Shown: positions 46,140 through 58,474, counted from the first letter of the stretch. The stretch is DNA of 64,000 bases from Salvator merianae (GCA_003586115.2 QVOM02000126.1:57084943-57148942), one strand, 5' to 3'. Program-made: numbers and translations. Notes: generated from the letters alone by a model not told the origin.

Positions 46140-47415
46140 TAGTTCATTGACCTTCTACTTAGTCTCTCCACTCCTTTACACAGGTCAGTCACCCCGCTTC
46201 TTCCTTCCCATCCTATTTTCCAATTCCACAGAAGAGGATGATTTGAAATGTAAAATGCATTGTCAGTGTTGCCCTTTCTTCGAAGTGTACTTTCATGCCA
46301 AAAGTGTGACTGCCCAAGTGGGAAGGGTAGGAGGTTTAGTTAGATATGTCGTGATCTGAATACTCTGGCCAGTATTGCGCAGGAGGGGAACCAACCGCAG
46401 AAACTGGCTGTCAGGTTCTAATGTTGATGCCATGTGTTAACCACGTTCCACCTCAAAACAATAATGTATGGTCAGATCTGGCCATCCTGCTCTTTCCATA
46501 GGGGACTCTTTCTGTGTCCTGGGAATGGATTGAAAATACAACATGAATGGATGCCTGTGTGTAGATCATATTCTGGGCGCTTCAAACATTTGCCTGCATG
46601 TATATCTAGCTTTAATCATTTTCCTGCTCCTAGCTCCTGAAACATGAAATAATCACCCAGAACTACAGCCAATCTTCTGGCACAGAGGAGATAAGCAGAC
46701 AGATTGGATCATCCGTTTGCCATTTAGGATGCCAGAAAACTAAAATGACTGAATTATGGGATAGAAGGGAGTAGAGGAGGACGACTAAATAAATGCAACC
46801 GAGAATTAAATTGTACAATCTTTTGCTTGTTGTCTTAGCTAAACCTACACGGAGGCAATTGCGAAGTGTCCTCTTTGGACCAGGAGCAAAATAACTGCTT
46901 GTCCCTATGTGTTTTATTCCCACAGAATCACTTCCAGACAGAAAGGTGGAAGAGAGAACAGGGAGTTTTGTCTTCTCCCCCTCTATTTCTTTAGAGTATA
47001 ATGAGAACATCAAAGCTCCTTAGTCAAGCATCAGGATTCCTATATTTTTTAAAAAATAAATATATCCAGGAAGGTGGGAGAGGGAGACCTGGATTTGCAC
47101 AGGGAGGAGAAAAGGAGCAGACGTTTTGCCACTTAGATGAAAGGCTAGGATTTCCAAGGATTTCCTGCTCAGAGGGTCAAGAGGAGTGTGGATACTGTGC
47201 TTCTCCAAATTCACAAGACTCCGTCGCTGCCTTTCTCTTTCTCTTTTCAAACACTTCAAGAGTAGGCACTCCATCTCTTTTTAGAGGGTTCCTTTCCTTC
47301 CCCAAAGTTGAGATCTGCCCACCTCTTTGCTGAGACATGTGTGCCCCTCTACCTTAATATACTCTTATAAAGAATTCCTACTCCATCCATTGGTATGTAC
47401 TGTTTAGTAAGGTGT
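46140..47415. other. Noncoding stretch
   Basis: The 116-codon minus frame (46663-47013) and the 110-codon plus frame (47001-47333) show no recognised motif. No repeat ends seen. Confidence 0.4.
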
Positions 47416-47420
47416 TTAAA

Positions 47421-47862
47421 GTCCCATCCAGATTAGGGGAATATAGCACCATTATGGCACCACTATGGTGAGATTACCACATGCATCTGTGGCAACCCCA
47501 CCATAGCTGCTCTGTATCCCCCTTAAAATGTGTGATAGCCTATTTCAGGAAAAACTGATTCTCATGGTGAGTTTTCTTGAAATAGCACTATTACTCACTT
47601 TCTGGGCAGAGCTGCTATCTTCACTGTGGCCACCAAGCACATGTGATGGCTGAAAAAAATGGCTGCACATGTGTGTTGGTCACAATTGTGCACTCCTGGG
47701 TATTTTGCACCAGTAAAATACCTGGATGTGCATATCACTAAATGTGCATAGACAGGGCAGGTCCCTGCGCTATCTAACCAAAGGTAATAATTCTGGAGGG
47801 CCTTTTCTCCAGAATATTGCCTGTTAGTATGATATTCGAATGGAGTCTGGAGCCAGCCTAAG
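47421..47862. mobile_element. MITE of family B
   Basis: The left end CCCATCCAGATTAGGGG and right end GAGTCTGGAGCCAGCC pair weakly. The interior CTATGGTGAGATTACCAC and TGTGGCAACCCCACCATAGC form a clear sub-hairpin, and AAAATACCTGGATGTGCAT matches the other copies. Confidence 0.7.
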
Positions 47863-47864
47863 AC

Positions 47865-48670
47865 TAGTAAACATACTTGACATTGTTACTGGGTGCAATT
47901 CTCTCTGTTTATCTGAGGTTGGTAGTGTTGTACTCCAGGGTACTTAAGACTGATGTGGTTGTTTTTTTCCCCTCCCCTCCATTCTGAGGTGACATGGGGG
48001 GAAAATGATACGGTAGGATAAATAAATAAATAAATATCCACTTTTTTGCAAATTGCCTCAACCTTTTCAAGATAGAATATAAATAAATTTTGATAACAGT
48101 AAGGATCCACTTTCTGGGTGACTTTTCTTATTTGGCAGGCATCAATCCTCAGCATTTGAGTTTCTTTGGTCTTGAAGACTCAGAAAGGTTGGCTCAGTGA
48201 TGGGCAGAATTTCTTGGGCAACTAGAAAAAGCCATCTCTGATCGCACTCTAATATTAATTACAGTGAAAACTAACAGCAAAAGGTCCAGATTCTATGAGA
48301 TGGATTCTGAAGTGCCTTTCCATAAATGGAAGAATTCCTTCCATAGCCAAGAGGAACTGAGCTTCAGTGGAGGCTTCTATTGGAGGATTGGGAGTCCATG
48401 ATATTTTTTGACGATACGTTCTTCAGCTGTCTTGCCCATACTGTCTTTTACCAACTAAGAAATTCTAAGGGGCAGCAGGAAAGGAAGAACTGACTAAAAT
48501 TTCTCCTCTCCACACATGTACGTATTCTAAATTTCATGAGACTGGGTGGAAACAAACATTTGCCACTTAAATAAATAGAACTAAAAAAAAAAAAAAAAAA
48601 GATTAAATATTTGCAAGAGATATGGACATACCACAAACTTTGCTTGATGAAGTTGATCGTCAAATGATGA
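47865..48670. other. Noncoding stretch with (TAAA)n
   Basis: GATAAATAAATAAATAAATA at about 48018-48036 and an A-run at 48583-48600. No gene recognised. Confidence 0.45.
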
Positions 48671-48674
48671 GCTT

Positions 48675-50215
48675 TTAGATGAGAGCATAAGATGTGCCCC
48701 ACTGGATCAAACCCATGGCTCATCTCGTCCAACAGTCTGCTTCACAGTGTCCAGTCAACTGCACAGGGTGGACTACAACTACAAGCAGGACATGAAAATG
48801 CAGCTTGCTCTGCTTGCAGTCTCCCAGCAAATGGCCTTAGGAGGCAAACCACCTCCTACTGCTGTCAGGGCCAATAGACATTTCTAACCTTGACTTCCAT
48901 GAATTAGTACAAACCTTTTTTGAAACTGTCTAACGTGGTAGCCAATAATGGATCTCCTGCTAACAAATTTCAGAATTTAACTATGCATTGAGTAAAAATA
49001 ATAATAATAATAAAAAAATCCTTTTGTCCATCATGATTCATTCAAGGATTCAGCTTCATTGGGTGACCTCTGGTTCTACTATTCTGAAAAAGGGAGACAA
49101 TGATATCCCTGCCTACTTTGTCCACACCATGCATAATTTTATTCACCTCTATCATGTCCACTTTCACTTGTCTCCTCTGAACCTTGTTCAACTCTGCTAT
49201 ATGCTTTTTGAGATGCAGTGACCAAAACTGCACACAGTATTCCAGATGCAATTTCGCCTTCCATTTGTATAAGGACATTATATTAGCATCTCTGTTTTTA
49301 ATACCGTTTTTATTATTCCTAATATACTATTAGCCCCCCCTTTTTATAGCAGATGCACACTGTGTTGATGCTTTCACCGAATATGTACCATTACTCCAAG
49401 ATTTCTTTCCTAGTCAGTCCCAGACTACCTCCAGACGATGAGGGGAAAGTGTGAAAACTATTTTTGCATCTCACAATTTCCTCTCACTGTCCCTGCCAGA
49501 TGGGATGGCAACATTGTGGAACATGTGTGGGCATCTACCTGTCTAAATGCTTGCTCCCATGATGGCAAGGGAGCTACTTCTGGGTATTTTGACAATGTGA
49601 AATACCAGAAGTGTGCATGCATCAGTCCCCATACATGTGTACTGCCCATGTTCCACCCTGGTTTCAGCCCTGTACTTGTGTGGGGGGCATTTTCTTCAGG
49701 AAGAATCCTGTGAACAATCTTCCAGACAGGTAGGCCATATCGCTATTTGGGGAAAACCCGTGGTGGCAGCTGATTTTTCCCAAATAGAAATAATGTGGGA
49801 GCCCACCTGGGGCTATGTGGGGGTTGCCATGGATACATGTGGCAATTCCAACATAGTCCCAGGATAATCTCACATTTTAGGCCCTGTCTGGGTGGGGCTA
49901 CAGTCAGCATAAATCCATTAACGTATGTGAATACTTAGGATTTTTTGCCCCAATGTACAACACCTTTACACTTTGTAAAGCTGAACAACATTTGCCCTTC
50001 TGATGCCCTCTCTCTCAGTGTGTAGACAGATTCCTTTGAAGTGCTTCATACTCCCCCCCGCCTTTTTTTTACCACTCTGAGCAATTTGACGCCATCAGCA
50101 AACTTGGCTATTTCACTACTCATGCCAGGAGTCTCTGAAATTCAAAGTATTTTGAACATCGAAATGGATGATATCTACTCGATCACCCTTACCTACATGT
50201 TTGTTAACATGCTCA
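48675..50215 (-). mobile_element. CR1 LINE with RT C-terminal half, split by a MITE
   Basis: On the minus strand, 49150-49260 encodes HLEYCVQFWSLHLKKHIAEL followed by NKVQRR, the hallmark C-terminal CR1 RT motif. About 50070-50120 encodes SSEIAKFADGVKLLRV, the FADD catalytic box with the second Asp changed to Gly. The 3' region is at 48675-48990 (GCATAAGATGTGCCCCACTG). 49421-49905 is a later MITE insertion. Multiple stops show it is dead. Confidence 0.9.
49421..49905. mobile_element. MITE of family B inserted in CR1
   Basis: The left end CTACCTCCAGACGATGAGG and the reverse complement of the right end, GCCCCACCCAGACAGGGCC, flank an interior with the family's self-complementary block (GGGGTTGCC...GGCAATTCCAACATAGTCC) and a GGTATTTTGACAATGTGAAA hairpin. 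CR1 homology stops at AGTCAGTCCC and resumes at GTCAGCATAAATCC. No clean target duplication. Confidence 0.75.
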
Positions 50216-50219
50216 AAAA

Positions 50220-51345
50220 AACTCTATAAGCTTAGTTAGGCAGGACGTTTCATTATAGAAGCCAGGTTAGCTGTCTTTGAGATGCTACTGTTAACTTGAC
50301 TGCGTTTCTGAGTCAGGCATAGCCTCTGTCGTCTCCAGAATTTGCCATCATTTCAAAATGACACTTGTAGGTATACTGCTCAGTTGTATTCATTAGTTTA
50401 GTATTTAAAGAACACAGTTGTTTTAGGGCTGCTTGTTTTTGGTGTTTCTTCAAACATTGCTTTATCTTTTCCACAGTGAATTGCAGGTTTCTTACTAGAA
50501 GTTGTTGTTGAGAGCAGTTGTGTCCATTACCTATTGTATTCTAAATAAGAGTTGATAGGTTACAAAGGGTCAACTTCAGCATGCCTTTCTGTCTCCATTA
50601 TTATTTCCTCTACATAGTTGCTACAGGCTCAGCAATAAGTCCGTAACCATTAGCATAGAACTTCTCCTAAGCTTTAAATGTGTGTGGCTCAAATGCATTC
50701 TTTTCACCTCACCTTCATGTTATACATGTGTTTCTGATCTGCTGTGGCTTTTCTGTGCAAACCCATGAACCTTGGTGCTCCAGTTCAGAAATTTGCTATT
50801 AAGTCTGCTTGCATCACAACAGAATAGTCAGCATATGCTGAAGTCAGCATATTCAGGATTTCTGCTTTTTCACTAGAATTGCTGCTGCTAGTTCACATTT
50901 ATTTACGCTGGCAGTGTTCTAAGCCAGACTTAAAGGGATTGAAGGATTCACATTGAGAACAAACACACAATATATATTTTTTTTAAAATGCCACTGAATT
51001 AAATTTATTTTGTTGTGACTGCAGAGACAAATTTTCACCATTCTACTTTAAAAATTTCACAGATAGATCCTTGATAATGCAGTACTCCTAAAGCACAGTT
51101 TGTTATGTTTGGGTAGCAAAATGTTGTTTCCCTTGGATAATACAGAAGCACGCTAAGCAGGCTTGCAAACTGCAAGTATTCATTGGCAGTTGAGAACTAC
51201 CAATTGGTGGGGAGAATGGTGGAGTAATTGAACTGCTTTCTCTTAATGCAGTTTGTGTACCACAGAGGTTTTCAGAAACGGAACCCATGAGTTATCCAAG
51301 AGACAACAGTAACGATACCATGTCTTAGAAAATCTGTTTATTCAC
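50220..51345. other. Noncoding stretch
   Basis: Unique AT-rich sequence with no recognised coding or repeat signal. The upstream CR1 may extend a little into it. Confidence 0.45.
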
Positions 51346-51351
51346 TATTTT

Positions 51352-51830
51352 GGGGCTTGTTTGCACTTTACCCTGAGTGAGGGATCAGACTCTGACCAGG
51401 TAAGTGGATCTGCATTGGCCTGCCACTGCAGCAGCCAGGAGCAGATGTAGCCATTCCCGAATACTACTAGCTATGGACAACAAAATCATTGTCCATGGCT
51501 TGACTGGGAACAGTTAGATCGTTCCCAGTCAGCAGCATTTCACCTTCTTCTGAGTGCAAATGCTGTAAGTTGGTGACATGGCATGGCACAATACAGTGCG
51601 ATGGGGCTATGACTTTGCAGTTATGTGCCATATCCCCAGTGACCGTGGCAATGGCCAGATGCTGACACCGTCATGGTGATCAGGCTGGCCATTCACACTG
51701 TGAGTGTTGCAGGCCTGGTGTGGGGATGTTCCAGCCCTCGCAGTGCAGATGACTGCCATGCCGCATAGTCTTGTACAGCCTAGAACAGTATCAGTTTACC
51801 ATTCTAAGCTGTCCAGTGTGAACAGGCCCC
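51352..51830. mobile_element. 479-bp MITE with GGGGCYTGTTYRCACT ends
   Basis: GGGGCTTGTTTGCACT and the reverse complement of the right end, GGGGCCTGTTCACACT, agree at 14 of 16 positions. The interior is GC-rich, with an internal palindrome near 51500-51530 (GACTGGGAACAGTTAGATCG then TTCCCAGTC). No coding frame. Confidence 0.75.
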
Positions 51831-51859
51831 TAGCCTGCATTTAGTAAGATCCCATAGGA

Positions 51860-53000
51860 CATTCACAGAAGTCTTTTTTCATCCTGTTGATCTCTCATAC
51901 TTGTTCTCTTCACCTTCCTCTGTTTCCCTTAATCTTGCCAAGTGTAGTATTTTTTTCTGGTCCTTCCTCTGTTGTCATCATGTGTTCAAAGTATGTGAGA
52001 TTCTGCTTCTATATCATCACCTCAAGGAAGAAGTCAGGTTTTATTTTTGTCCCTGATAAATCAGTTGGTTCCTCCTGCAATTCATATATTCTTTGTAACC
52101 ATCTTCAGATCCATAGTTCAGTGGAGTTTATCTTCGCTCTCAGTATACAATTTTCATATCTGTGCATTACCACACAGAAGGTCCTTGCTTTACCAGTTCT
52201 GATCTTTGTTGCCAGTAAAATACTCTTTATCATTCTTGATCTTGTCTGAATTTGTCACTGCTTTCTTAGTTGGGAGTAGGGATGTACACACACAAAAAAT
52301 TCATTTTCGATTCGTTTTCAAATGAAAATCTGTATTTTTGCTTCGTCAGTGAATTTCATTGTCAAAAAATGCATTTTTTGCATTCGTTTTCACATTGAAA
52401 ATGCCATTTTCATGGTTTAAATAGAGTGAAAATTGTGAAAATTCGACGAATTTCATTTTTTGCAAAAGAATAGGATTTTTCATTTTCGTTTGAAAACTGA
52501 AAATGCAAAAAAAAAGTCACTTTCATTTTGATGTGAAAATGAAATTTTGAATGAATTTTTGAATACGAATCGAAATTTGCACATCCCTAGTTAGGAGTAC
52601 TCTCTTCCTTAATTTGTCTTGCATACTCTCTGTCCTTGTCAATTTTGGAACCCAAGTGAACAAAATCATTAACTGCAGCTATAAATTCATCACACATGGC
52701 TTGAAATAATCTTTGTCTCTTTTTTGTATTTAGCATTTTTCCAGATTTTGCATTTTAGTTCTTATAACAATTTCTTCTATGCCTTCCTTACCAGCAGAGC
52801 GGTATCCTCTTCATACTTCAGAGTGCTAATGCTGTGATCTCCAATATCAGCTTTCATCATTTTCAATCCCATTATTCTTGTGATGTATTTCCTACATATG
52901 TTAAACAAATATGAGGACAGTGTACGTCCTTGTCTCATTCTCTTAGCTGTTCAGATCTGTACTTCTCTCTATATTCAGATCTTGCAGTAACTTTTGTTTC
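51860..53000 (-). mobile_element. BovB/RTE LINE, degenerate RT and C-terminal portion
   Basis: On the minus strand, about 52897-52940 encodes RQGRTLSSYLFNI (BovB: RQGCTLSPYLFNL) and 52801-52830 encodes ISTLKYEEDT, the YADDT catalytic box with Ala and Asp replaced. About 52625-52665 encodes NDFVHLGSKIDKDREYARQI (BovB: TDFIFLGSKITADGDCSREI). Across the MITE insertion the frame resumes with TKKAVTNSDKIKND. The C-terminal region near 51920-51970 keeps TLGKIKGNRGR. Many stops show it is inactive. Confidence 0.88.
52269..52597. mobile_element. hAT-type MITE with 8-bp TSD, inserted in BovB
   Basis: The element is 52277-52589 (313 bp), TAGGGATGTACACACAC to the complement of TAGGGATGTGCAAATTTC. The 8-bp flanks are GTTGGGAG (52269-52276) and GTTAGGAG (52590-52597), one mismatch. 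TAGGG ends and an 8-bp duplication are typical of hAT. The interior is extremely A/T-rich with TTCATTTTCRTTTG words on both strands, so it folds extensively. Confidence 0.88.
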
Positions 53001-53294
53001 ATCGTAACAATTCCTCAGAATAGGGCTTACTGTGCTTAGCAGCTGGGAGGTACAATTTGTCCTTTGGGCACTTGGCTGGGAGCATCTCACTTGGTGTAGA
53101 TGGACAAACTGGGCAGTGTTTCACTTATTCTCATTCGTTTTTAGCAAGCCATTCCCATGCAATCATAATTGGAACCCAAGTCAGAAGTTTTTGAGTGCAC
53201 TGTGATCACCTTGTTGGGGTACATTTTTGAAATTATTATACGTACGTCATAGGCTTGTGGCAAGCCTCTGTTCAACCTAATCAAATAGTATAAA

Positions 53295-53675
53295 GAGGCT
53301 AAGGACTGTTGAGCACTTCATGGAAGTTTGGCCTCTCTACGATGCCGAGAGCCAAGTAATGTGCAGGTTAGCCCTGCAGAAATTGAGTGGGGGAACTCAC
53401 CTGCACCTTCACCCATGTGGTAGTTGCCATTACTGCCACCTTTTTGTGTGGAGGCACTTGTGCATGAGTGAGTATGTAGATACATTGGGGCTCACAATGA
53501 CATTGCACACAAGCATGAAGTTGCAAAGGTTGCAGTAATGGCAGCTGTTGCATGAATGATGATGCAGGTGAGTTCACTGTTCAATGGCCATGGAGCTCAG
53601 CTGTGCATTACCTGACTCCAGGCACCACAGAGAGACTGAACCTGTTGAATGAAACACACAATAGTCCTTAGCTTC
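53295..53675. mobile_element. Long hairpin MITE (about 381 bp)
   Basis: GAGGCTAAGGACTGTTGAG at the left pairs with CAATAGTCCTTAGCTTC at the right. Inner arms at 53396-53440 and 53528-53572 are complementary at about 35 of 45 positions (CTCACCTGCA...TTGCCATTACTGCCACC). It is effectively one large imperfect palindrome with no coding potential. Confidence 0.75.
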
Positions 53676-53679
53676 TCAG

Positions 53680-56580
53680 CATAATTTGATTGTTTTGAAC
53701 AGAGGTTCTCACCCAGCCTACTACTGTATACTCTGCGTAGCTAGTGCCAGTTGTCATGGAGGTGGACAAAAGGGCAATGTCACACAAGGGCAAGAATCAG
53801 CACTCAAACATTTTAAGCACACTGAAGTTCTCAGTTGGGTGAGCCTTAGCTCGTCCACTCAGTCCTTAAAGTTCAAAAGGTATTTCATGATATATTCATC
53901 CTAGAATATGTTTGACTTTGGGAAACACACAGATAATGGCCCTTTGTTGAAGTGAAGTGAGAAGGAGGATCTGCACAGGTCTTTTCCCAGTAACTGTTGG
54001 CAATCACACACAGACAAAGAAGCAGTGTGCTCCTTGCACATCTACTGCTGTTCCCAGCTACACTAACATGGAGGCTGGGGAACTTCCATTCCCTGGCTGC
54101 AATGTTTTTTAAACACAGGAAACAGTCATGCAGGCCATTGCCTGGATCTGAAAACACAGGGCCACTGGTGATGATGACAACTGATTGTGGTAGGTCTGCT
54201 CCAGAGGTAGCAGTGTATGGTGGCATGGCTGCTGCAAGAAAGGGAGTAAGTGCTGTTGCAGAACTTATTCCCTCCTGCAATTTACTGCACTCTTCTGAGC
54301 ATTTACAGTAGGATGGTGGCTAGTGCATGTGGGTCTGTGCAGACACCACTCACTGCCAGCAGGGTCAAGGATACTCCACACCCTTGTGGCTTAGTTATAG
54401 TTCCATGATAGCACCATGCAGATACAACTGGAGTTTTTGTGAAAAATGTCCACCTACTAAAGGCTCTGCCTTGATGTTATATCGCAAGGAATTCAGAATA
54501 CAAGTAGATCTTAAAGTTATACAGACAGAACCTTTCTGCTTAGTACTGGTTTGTTGAATTGTACTCCAAAGGGAGCTATTGTAACTGCTGAAATGCTGGC
54601 ATAGTATGTTTATACTACCTATCCATTCATATTATTTTATCTATCATTTTTTTGTTGTTGTTTAAATTTTCGAAATGGTGAGTAGCTAATGGTACTTGCT
54701 AGAATTGGAACTGAAAACAAAACAAAACTTGATACTTCATGGTAAGAAAGACTTATCAAACGTTGCTCAACCAGCACCTGGAAAGTTCAAGTACACAAAT
54801 GATTCAGGAGAATCCTACATGTAGCTTTGTAGTTCAGAGGACTTGCCTTTTATGTGTTAATGATAAATGAGATTAGAAGTAACCGTTCTAAAAATTTCAG
54901 TCAGTAATAGCTGTCTTATTAGGAATGATAGTGTCTGGAATTCACTTGAACATCTGGTCTATTATTTCTAATCTCTTCTGTGGAATCAAAGTTCCACAGC
55001 TGTGAGGTTTCTGGGGGGCGGGGAGAAGCTTTATGTCAGACAGGAAATGCCCCAGGAAGTTGGACAATTTGGGTCAATGTAAAAATGCCCCCTCTGTAAT
55101 CCAGGTCTGTAAGGTGCTTTTTCACCCCTCTGTCTCTACCCATATGGAGAGAAGCACCTGTGTGGACTGAGAGGTGCAGTTCAAATCACCCCTTCAGTGG
55201 GCTGCATCCCATCCTTTTTGGGGATGCATCCCTAGAAGGAAACCCAAAGAGTGTTCTTAGGAAGGAATGTTGAAAAATCCAGCCCTAGAGTTGACATATT
55301 CTGTCTCTAAATCCATTTGATTCAGCTCCTCCTTGCAGTGGATCATTCACAAGCTCAGGTATGTCATATTTACCATTGTTTTCCTCCTGCAAAGCAAAGG
55401 GATAGGCTTAATGCTTCTGCAGTCTCTGGTGAGGTGAAAGGTCCTTGTTCCCCTAGAGGACTGGCACATTATAACAGCTTCAGCTGATTAAAAGGGGATG
55501 TTGATCATTAGCTGACCCACGTTTCTTTTTCTCTCCCCTCCCACCCCCCTACTTTTGGCAATCATTCAAAGTGCTCCCAGATGCCCATGAGCCTGTTGGT
55601 TACCTGCAAATAAAACATATCTTTATAACAGGACATTAATGTTAATGAGTAATATCAAAATGTGCCATTCCCAGACCTTTTCTTTGTCGAAGGGAGAGGG
55701 AGAGTCGGTTGGCATTTTGATGGATTGAATGATGGAAAGGAAACATATGCTTTCCAGATTGAACCCAAAGCATTTGCTAATTCAGAACCCAGGTCCCTTC
55801 AAGCTACAGCCAAACAAGAATAAATTGCATAGTATTTGTTACCCACTTGGGATTAATTATTGTGGTTTAGAGGTAAGTAGCTGCACCAGGGAAGGTTACC
55901 CGTTTTGTTCTTTAATGTGTGGTTAAGAGCTCTGAGGGAGGGAAAAGAATGGCCAAGAGTGAATAACACAAATATTTCTGTTAAGGGAAGACTGGACAAC
56001 AGTAAATGAGGTCAAATGTTCATCTCTGAAAATAATACGTGGTTTTCCTCATTTGCAGCACTGTGTGTCAGGAACGAGGCACACTCCCTCTAGATTAAAA
56101 TTAAGAAGCCCAGACAAAGCAACGGGATTTTTTTTTAAGAACAACTCTTGACCTGTGACTGGTATGGCATTGGAAATAAATAATATTGTTCCCTGAAGGA
56201 CTCCTGTCAGCCTTTTGCTTTGGAGTAGTAAGAAAGGAATCTTCCATCTGTCTGAAAGGACCTGGTTAAAATTGAATTCTTTGGGGCATTTTGATTATGT
56301 GATGATGATTTAAGCAAAGTAGCTTAAGTCTTAAAAATAAAAGGATGCACTGCTAATGTGACTTTAAAAATTGCTCTGGAGTTTTTCCTCTTTTTTTTTT
56401 CTTGTTTCCCTGAGTCGTGCAATATTTTGACAGAAAACTGGAAAGGTCAAGTCAGGAAAATATGTAGACAGTAGCAAAGGAGAGAAGTGGGAGTAACACA
56501 GCATGGAGGCTATTTGAGTTGCAGGATCAATGGTGTCAGTTGTCAGAGTGCTTGTGTTTTGGGTAGACTATGGATCAGGA
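53680..56580. other. Noncoding stretch
   Basis: About 2.9 kb without a recognised gene or well-bounded repeat. Overlapping frames of 104-131 codons on opposite strands (53885-54311) lack known motifs. Confidence 0.4.
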
Positions 56581-56586
56581 CTACAA

Positions 56587-57268
56587 GGGCATGGTCCCAC
56601 ATCATAAATTTAATCCATATTGGAAGAGAACAAGGATTGACTACAGGTTCCGTCGTTCCCACATTTGCATTATAACATGGACTCAATTCAGACTTGCTCT
56701 TTCTCACACCTTGTTTTTCCCATGCTTGGCATGGGGAAACTGTACCTTTCTGTCTCCACCCCTCACCACATTCCCCTCTCTGTGCAATCAGTGATTGGAT
56801 GCAGTCCCAACGTTCAAATCTTGACTTCACAGGGGCAGAAAAGTCAAAATCCGCCCTCTGTATTTCCCTGCTGCTGTCTTAGAACATGGATTCCCTTGGT
56901 GGTGTTATTGGTCATTCAAGGTTTGCTCCTTCTCCTCTACCCACGCAAAACTTCAATTCCACATCTACCACAAATAAAACTTCTTAAAGGGCAGATCCCA
57001 ATTTCTGCTCCTTTGCAATTGCACTTTTGCAGAAGTGCAATTTCAGAGTAGCATAAAAGCAGGGAGAGGTCCATGAAAAGGGGGGAACCTGTGGGGGAGT
57101 TCACTATCATGATAGTTAAGTTAGTGGTTAGCAAATGGACTCAGTCTCACCTCCCCCAAAACATCCACAGCTGCATGTGGCCCACTATGTAGTTGTGTGG
57201 TGCCAATGGCAAAATTGATAGGGATGTGGGTTATTTGTTGGAGTAAGAAGACTGTACCCCTAAAAAGG
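56587..57268 (+). mobile_element. Family A transposon copy A4, 3' truncated
   Basis: It starts GGGCATGGTCCCACATC and TAAATTTAATCC, then follows A5 through GCAATCAGTGATTGGATGC, a single TTCTTAAAGGGC (the unit expanded in A5) and AAATGGACTCAGTCTCACC. Homology is lost near 57268, before the right TIR. CRE and GC box are mutated (TGACTTCA, GGGGCAGA). Confidence 0.8.
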
Positions 57269-57274
57269 TATGGC

Positions 57275-57535
57275 CAAGGCATACACCAGCCAGCATACAC
57301 CCCCACCTCCTGACATTCTTGAAGAAAGCTGTACTGTGCTGTTTGCTCTACAGCCACTAAAGCACAGTGCCGGTTTTGCATAGAAGTCCTCTTTTTTCCC
57401 CTGAAATACATAAATCATATATCTTATTCCCAAATGAGTGTGTTCATATAGAGAACCTTTGTTTACTACATTTTGGCTTCCCCCCTTCCTCAAAATTTTC
57501 TTCTAGATTTCTTGTTTCTTGCCCCTCCTGGTTTC
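57275..57535. other. Noncoding stretch
   Basis: T- and C-rich unique sequence; nothing recognised. Confidence 0.4.
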
Positions 57536-57539
57536 CCTT

Positions 57540-57850
57540 CTTCTTCTGACCTGTGTTCTTTCATAATTCTTCAAATTCAGCGATAACAAGCTCATTCTCT
57601 AATTCTTGTAGGAAGTCAATAAAGGGTTTCCAGTTTTTAATAAACTTATGCACAGCCTTGTTTCTCAATAAGTTAGTCAATTTGTTCATCTCTGCAAGAT
57701 TCATCATTTTAATCAAGCAATCATCTACCATAGGTACTTTATCTCCTTTCTATTTTTGTGCATAGGCAATTCTAGCTGCAGTCACTACGTTTTGAATTAA
57801 AACATTAACATTAACAAAGTTGCCCTCTACTTTACCTAGTAAATAAAATT
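57540..57850 (-). mobile_element. L1-like LINE, extreme C-terminus of ORF2
   Basis: On the minus strand, about 57590-57735 reads VDDCLIKMMNLAEMNKLTNL, then LRNKAVHKFIKNWKPFIDFL, ending QELENELVIAEFEEL and a stop. The LAEMxKLT...WKPFxDFL arrangement is typical of L1-type ORF2 C-termini. The remainder of ORF2 is missing. Confidence 0.7.
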
Positions 57851-57854
57851 CTTT

Positions 57855-58210
57855 TAATGAAAGAAAATGTCGTTTCCCTTACAGGGATAGGAGAAAGGAA
57901 AATGTTGATACATTGTCCTTCTTGCAGAGATGGGAGAGAATGGAGGAGGTATGCATTTTGAGAGTGGACTGTTGTGCCCAGCCAACTATAGAACAGGGTG
58001 TTGCCCAACTGAAATGAGGGATAGCTTCTACTCTGTCTTCTCTTTTGTTACAAAATTAAGGAGGAGGAACAAGCAACAGAGAAAGGAAAAATAATCACCC
58101 TGTCTTCTGTTGGAGCACTTTTCCTTCTCTGCTGTGCTATATGTGTGCTTATTTCTATGGAAGTTTTCATTCTAGTTTGCTTAGAATGAAATTTCAGAAA
58201 GTAGCACCTA
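57855..58210. other. Noncoding stretch
   Basis: Nothing recognised. Confidence 0.45.
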
Positions 58211-58215
58211 AGCAG

Positions 58216-58220
58216 CTTTT

Positions 58221-58292
<72 letters not shown>

Positions 58293-58470
58293 TTTCTTTC
58301 TTTCCTTCTTTCTTTCCTTCCTTCCTTCCTTCCTTCCTTCCTTCCTTCCTTCCTTCCTTCCTTTCTCATTTTCCTTATCTTGTGCTGATCCTTGTTCCTC
58401 CTTCTCTTCTTCTTTCCTTCCTTCTCTTTCTCTTTCTCCTTCTCTTTCTCTTTCACTTTCTCTCTTCCAC
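58216..58470 (+). repeat. Long polypyrimidine tract (CTTT)n(CCTT)n
   Basis: CTTT units run from 58216 to about 58310, then CCTT units to about 58365. After a short mixed gap, CTTTCT/CCTTCT units continue to 58470. The plus strand is almost purely pyrimidine. Ser/Phe-rich and Lys/Arg/Glu-rich ORFs here are repeat artefacts. Confidence 0.97.
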
Positions 58471-58474
58471 CCTT

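Noticed and set aside
49421..49905. 8-bp target duplication around the family B MITE in CR1
   Set aside because: AGTC words occur on both sides but no aligned 8-mer pair is convincing, so I do not claim a duplication.
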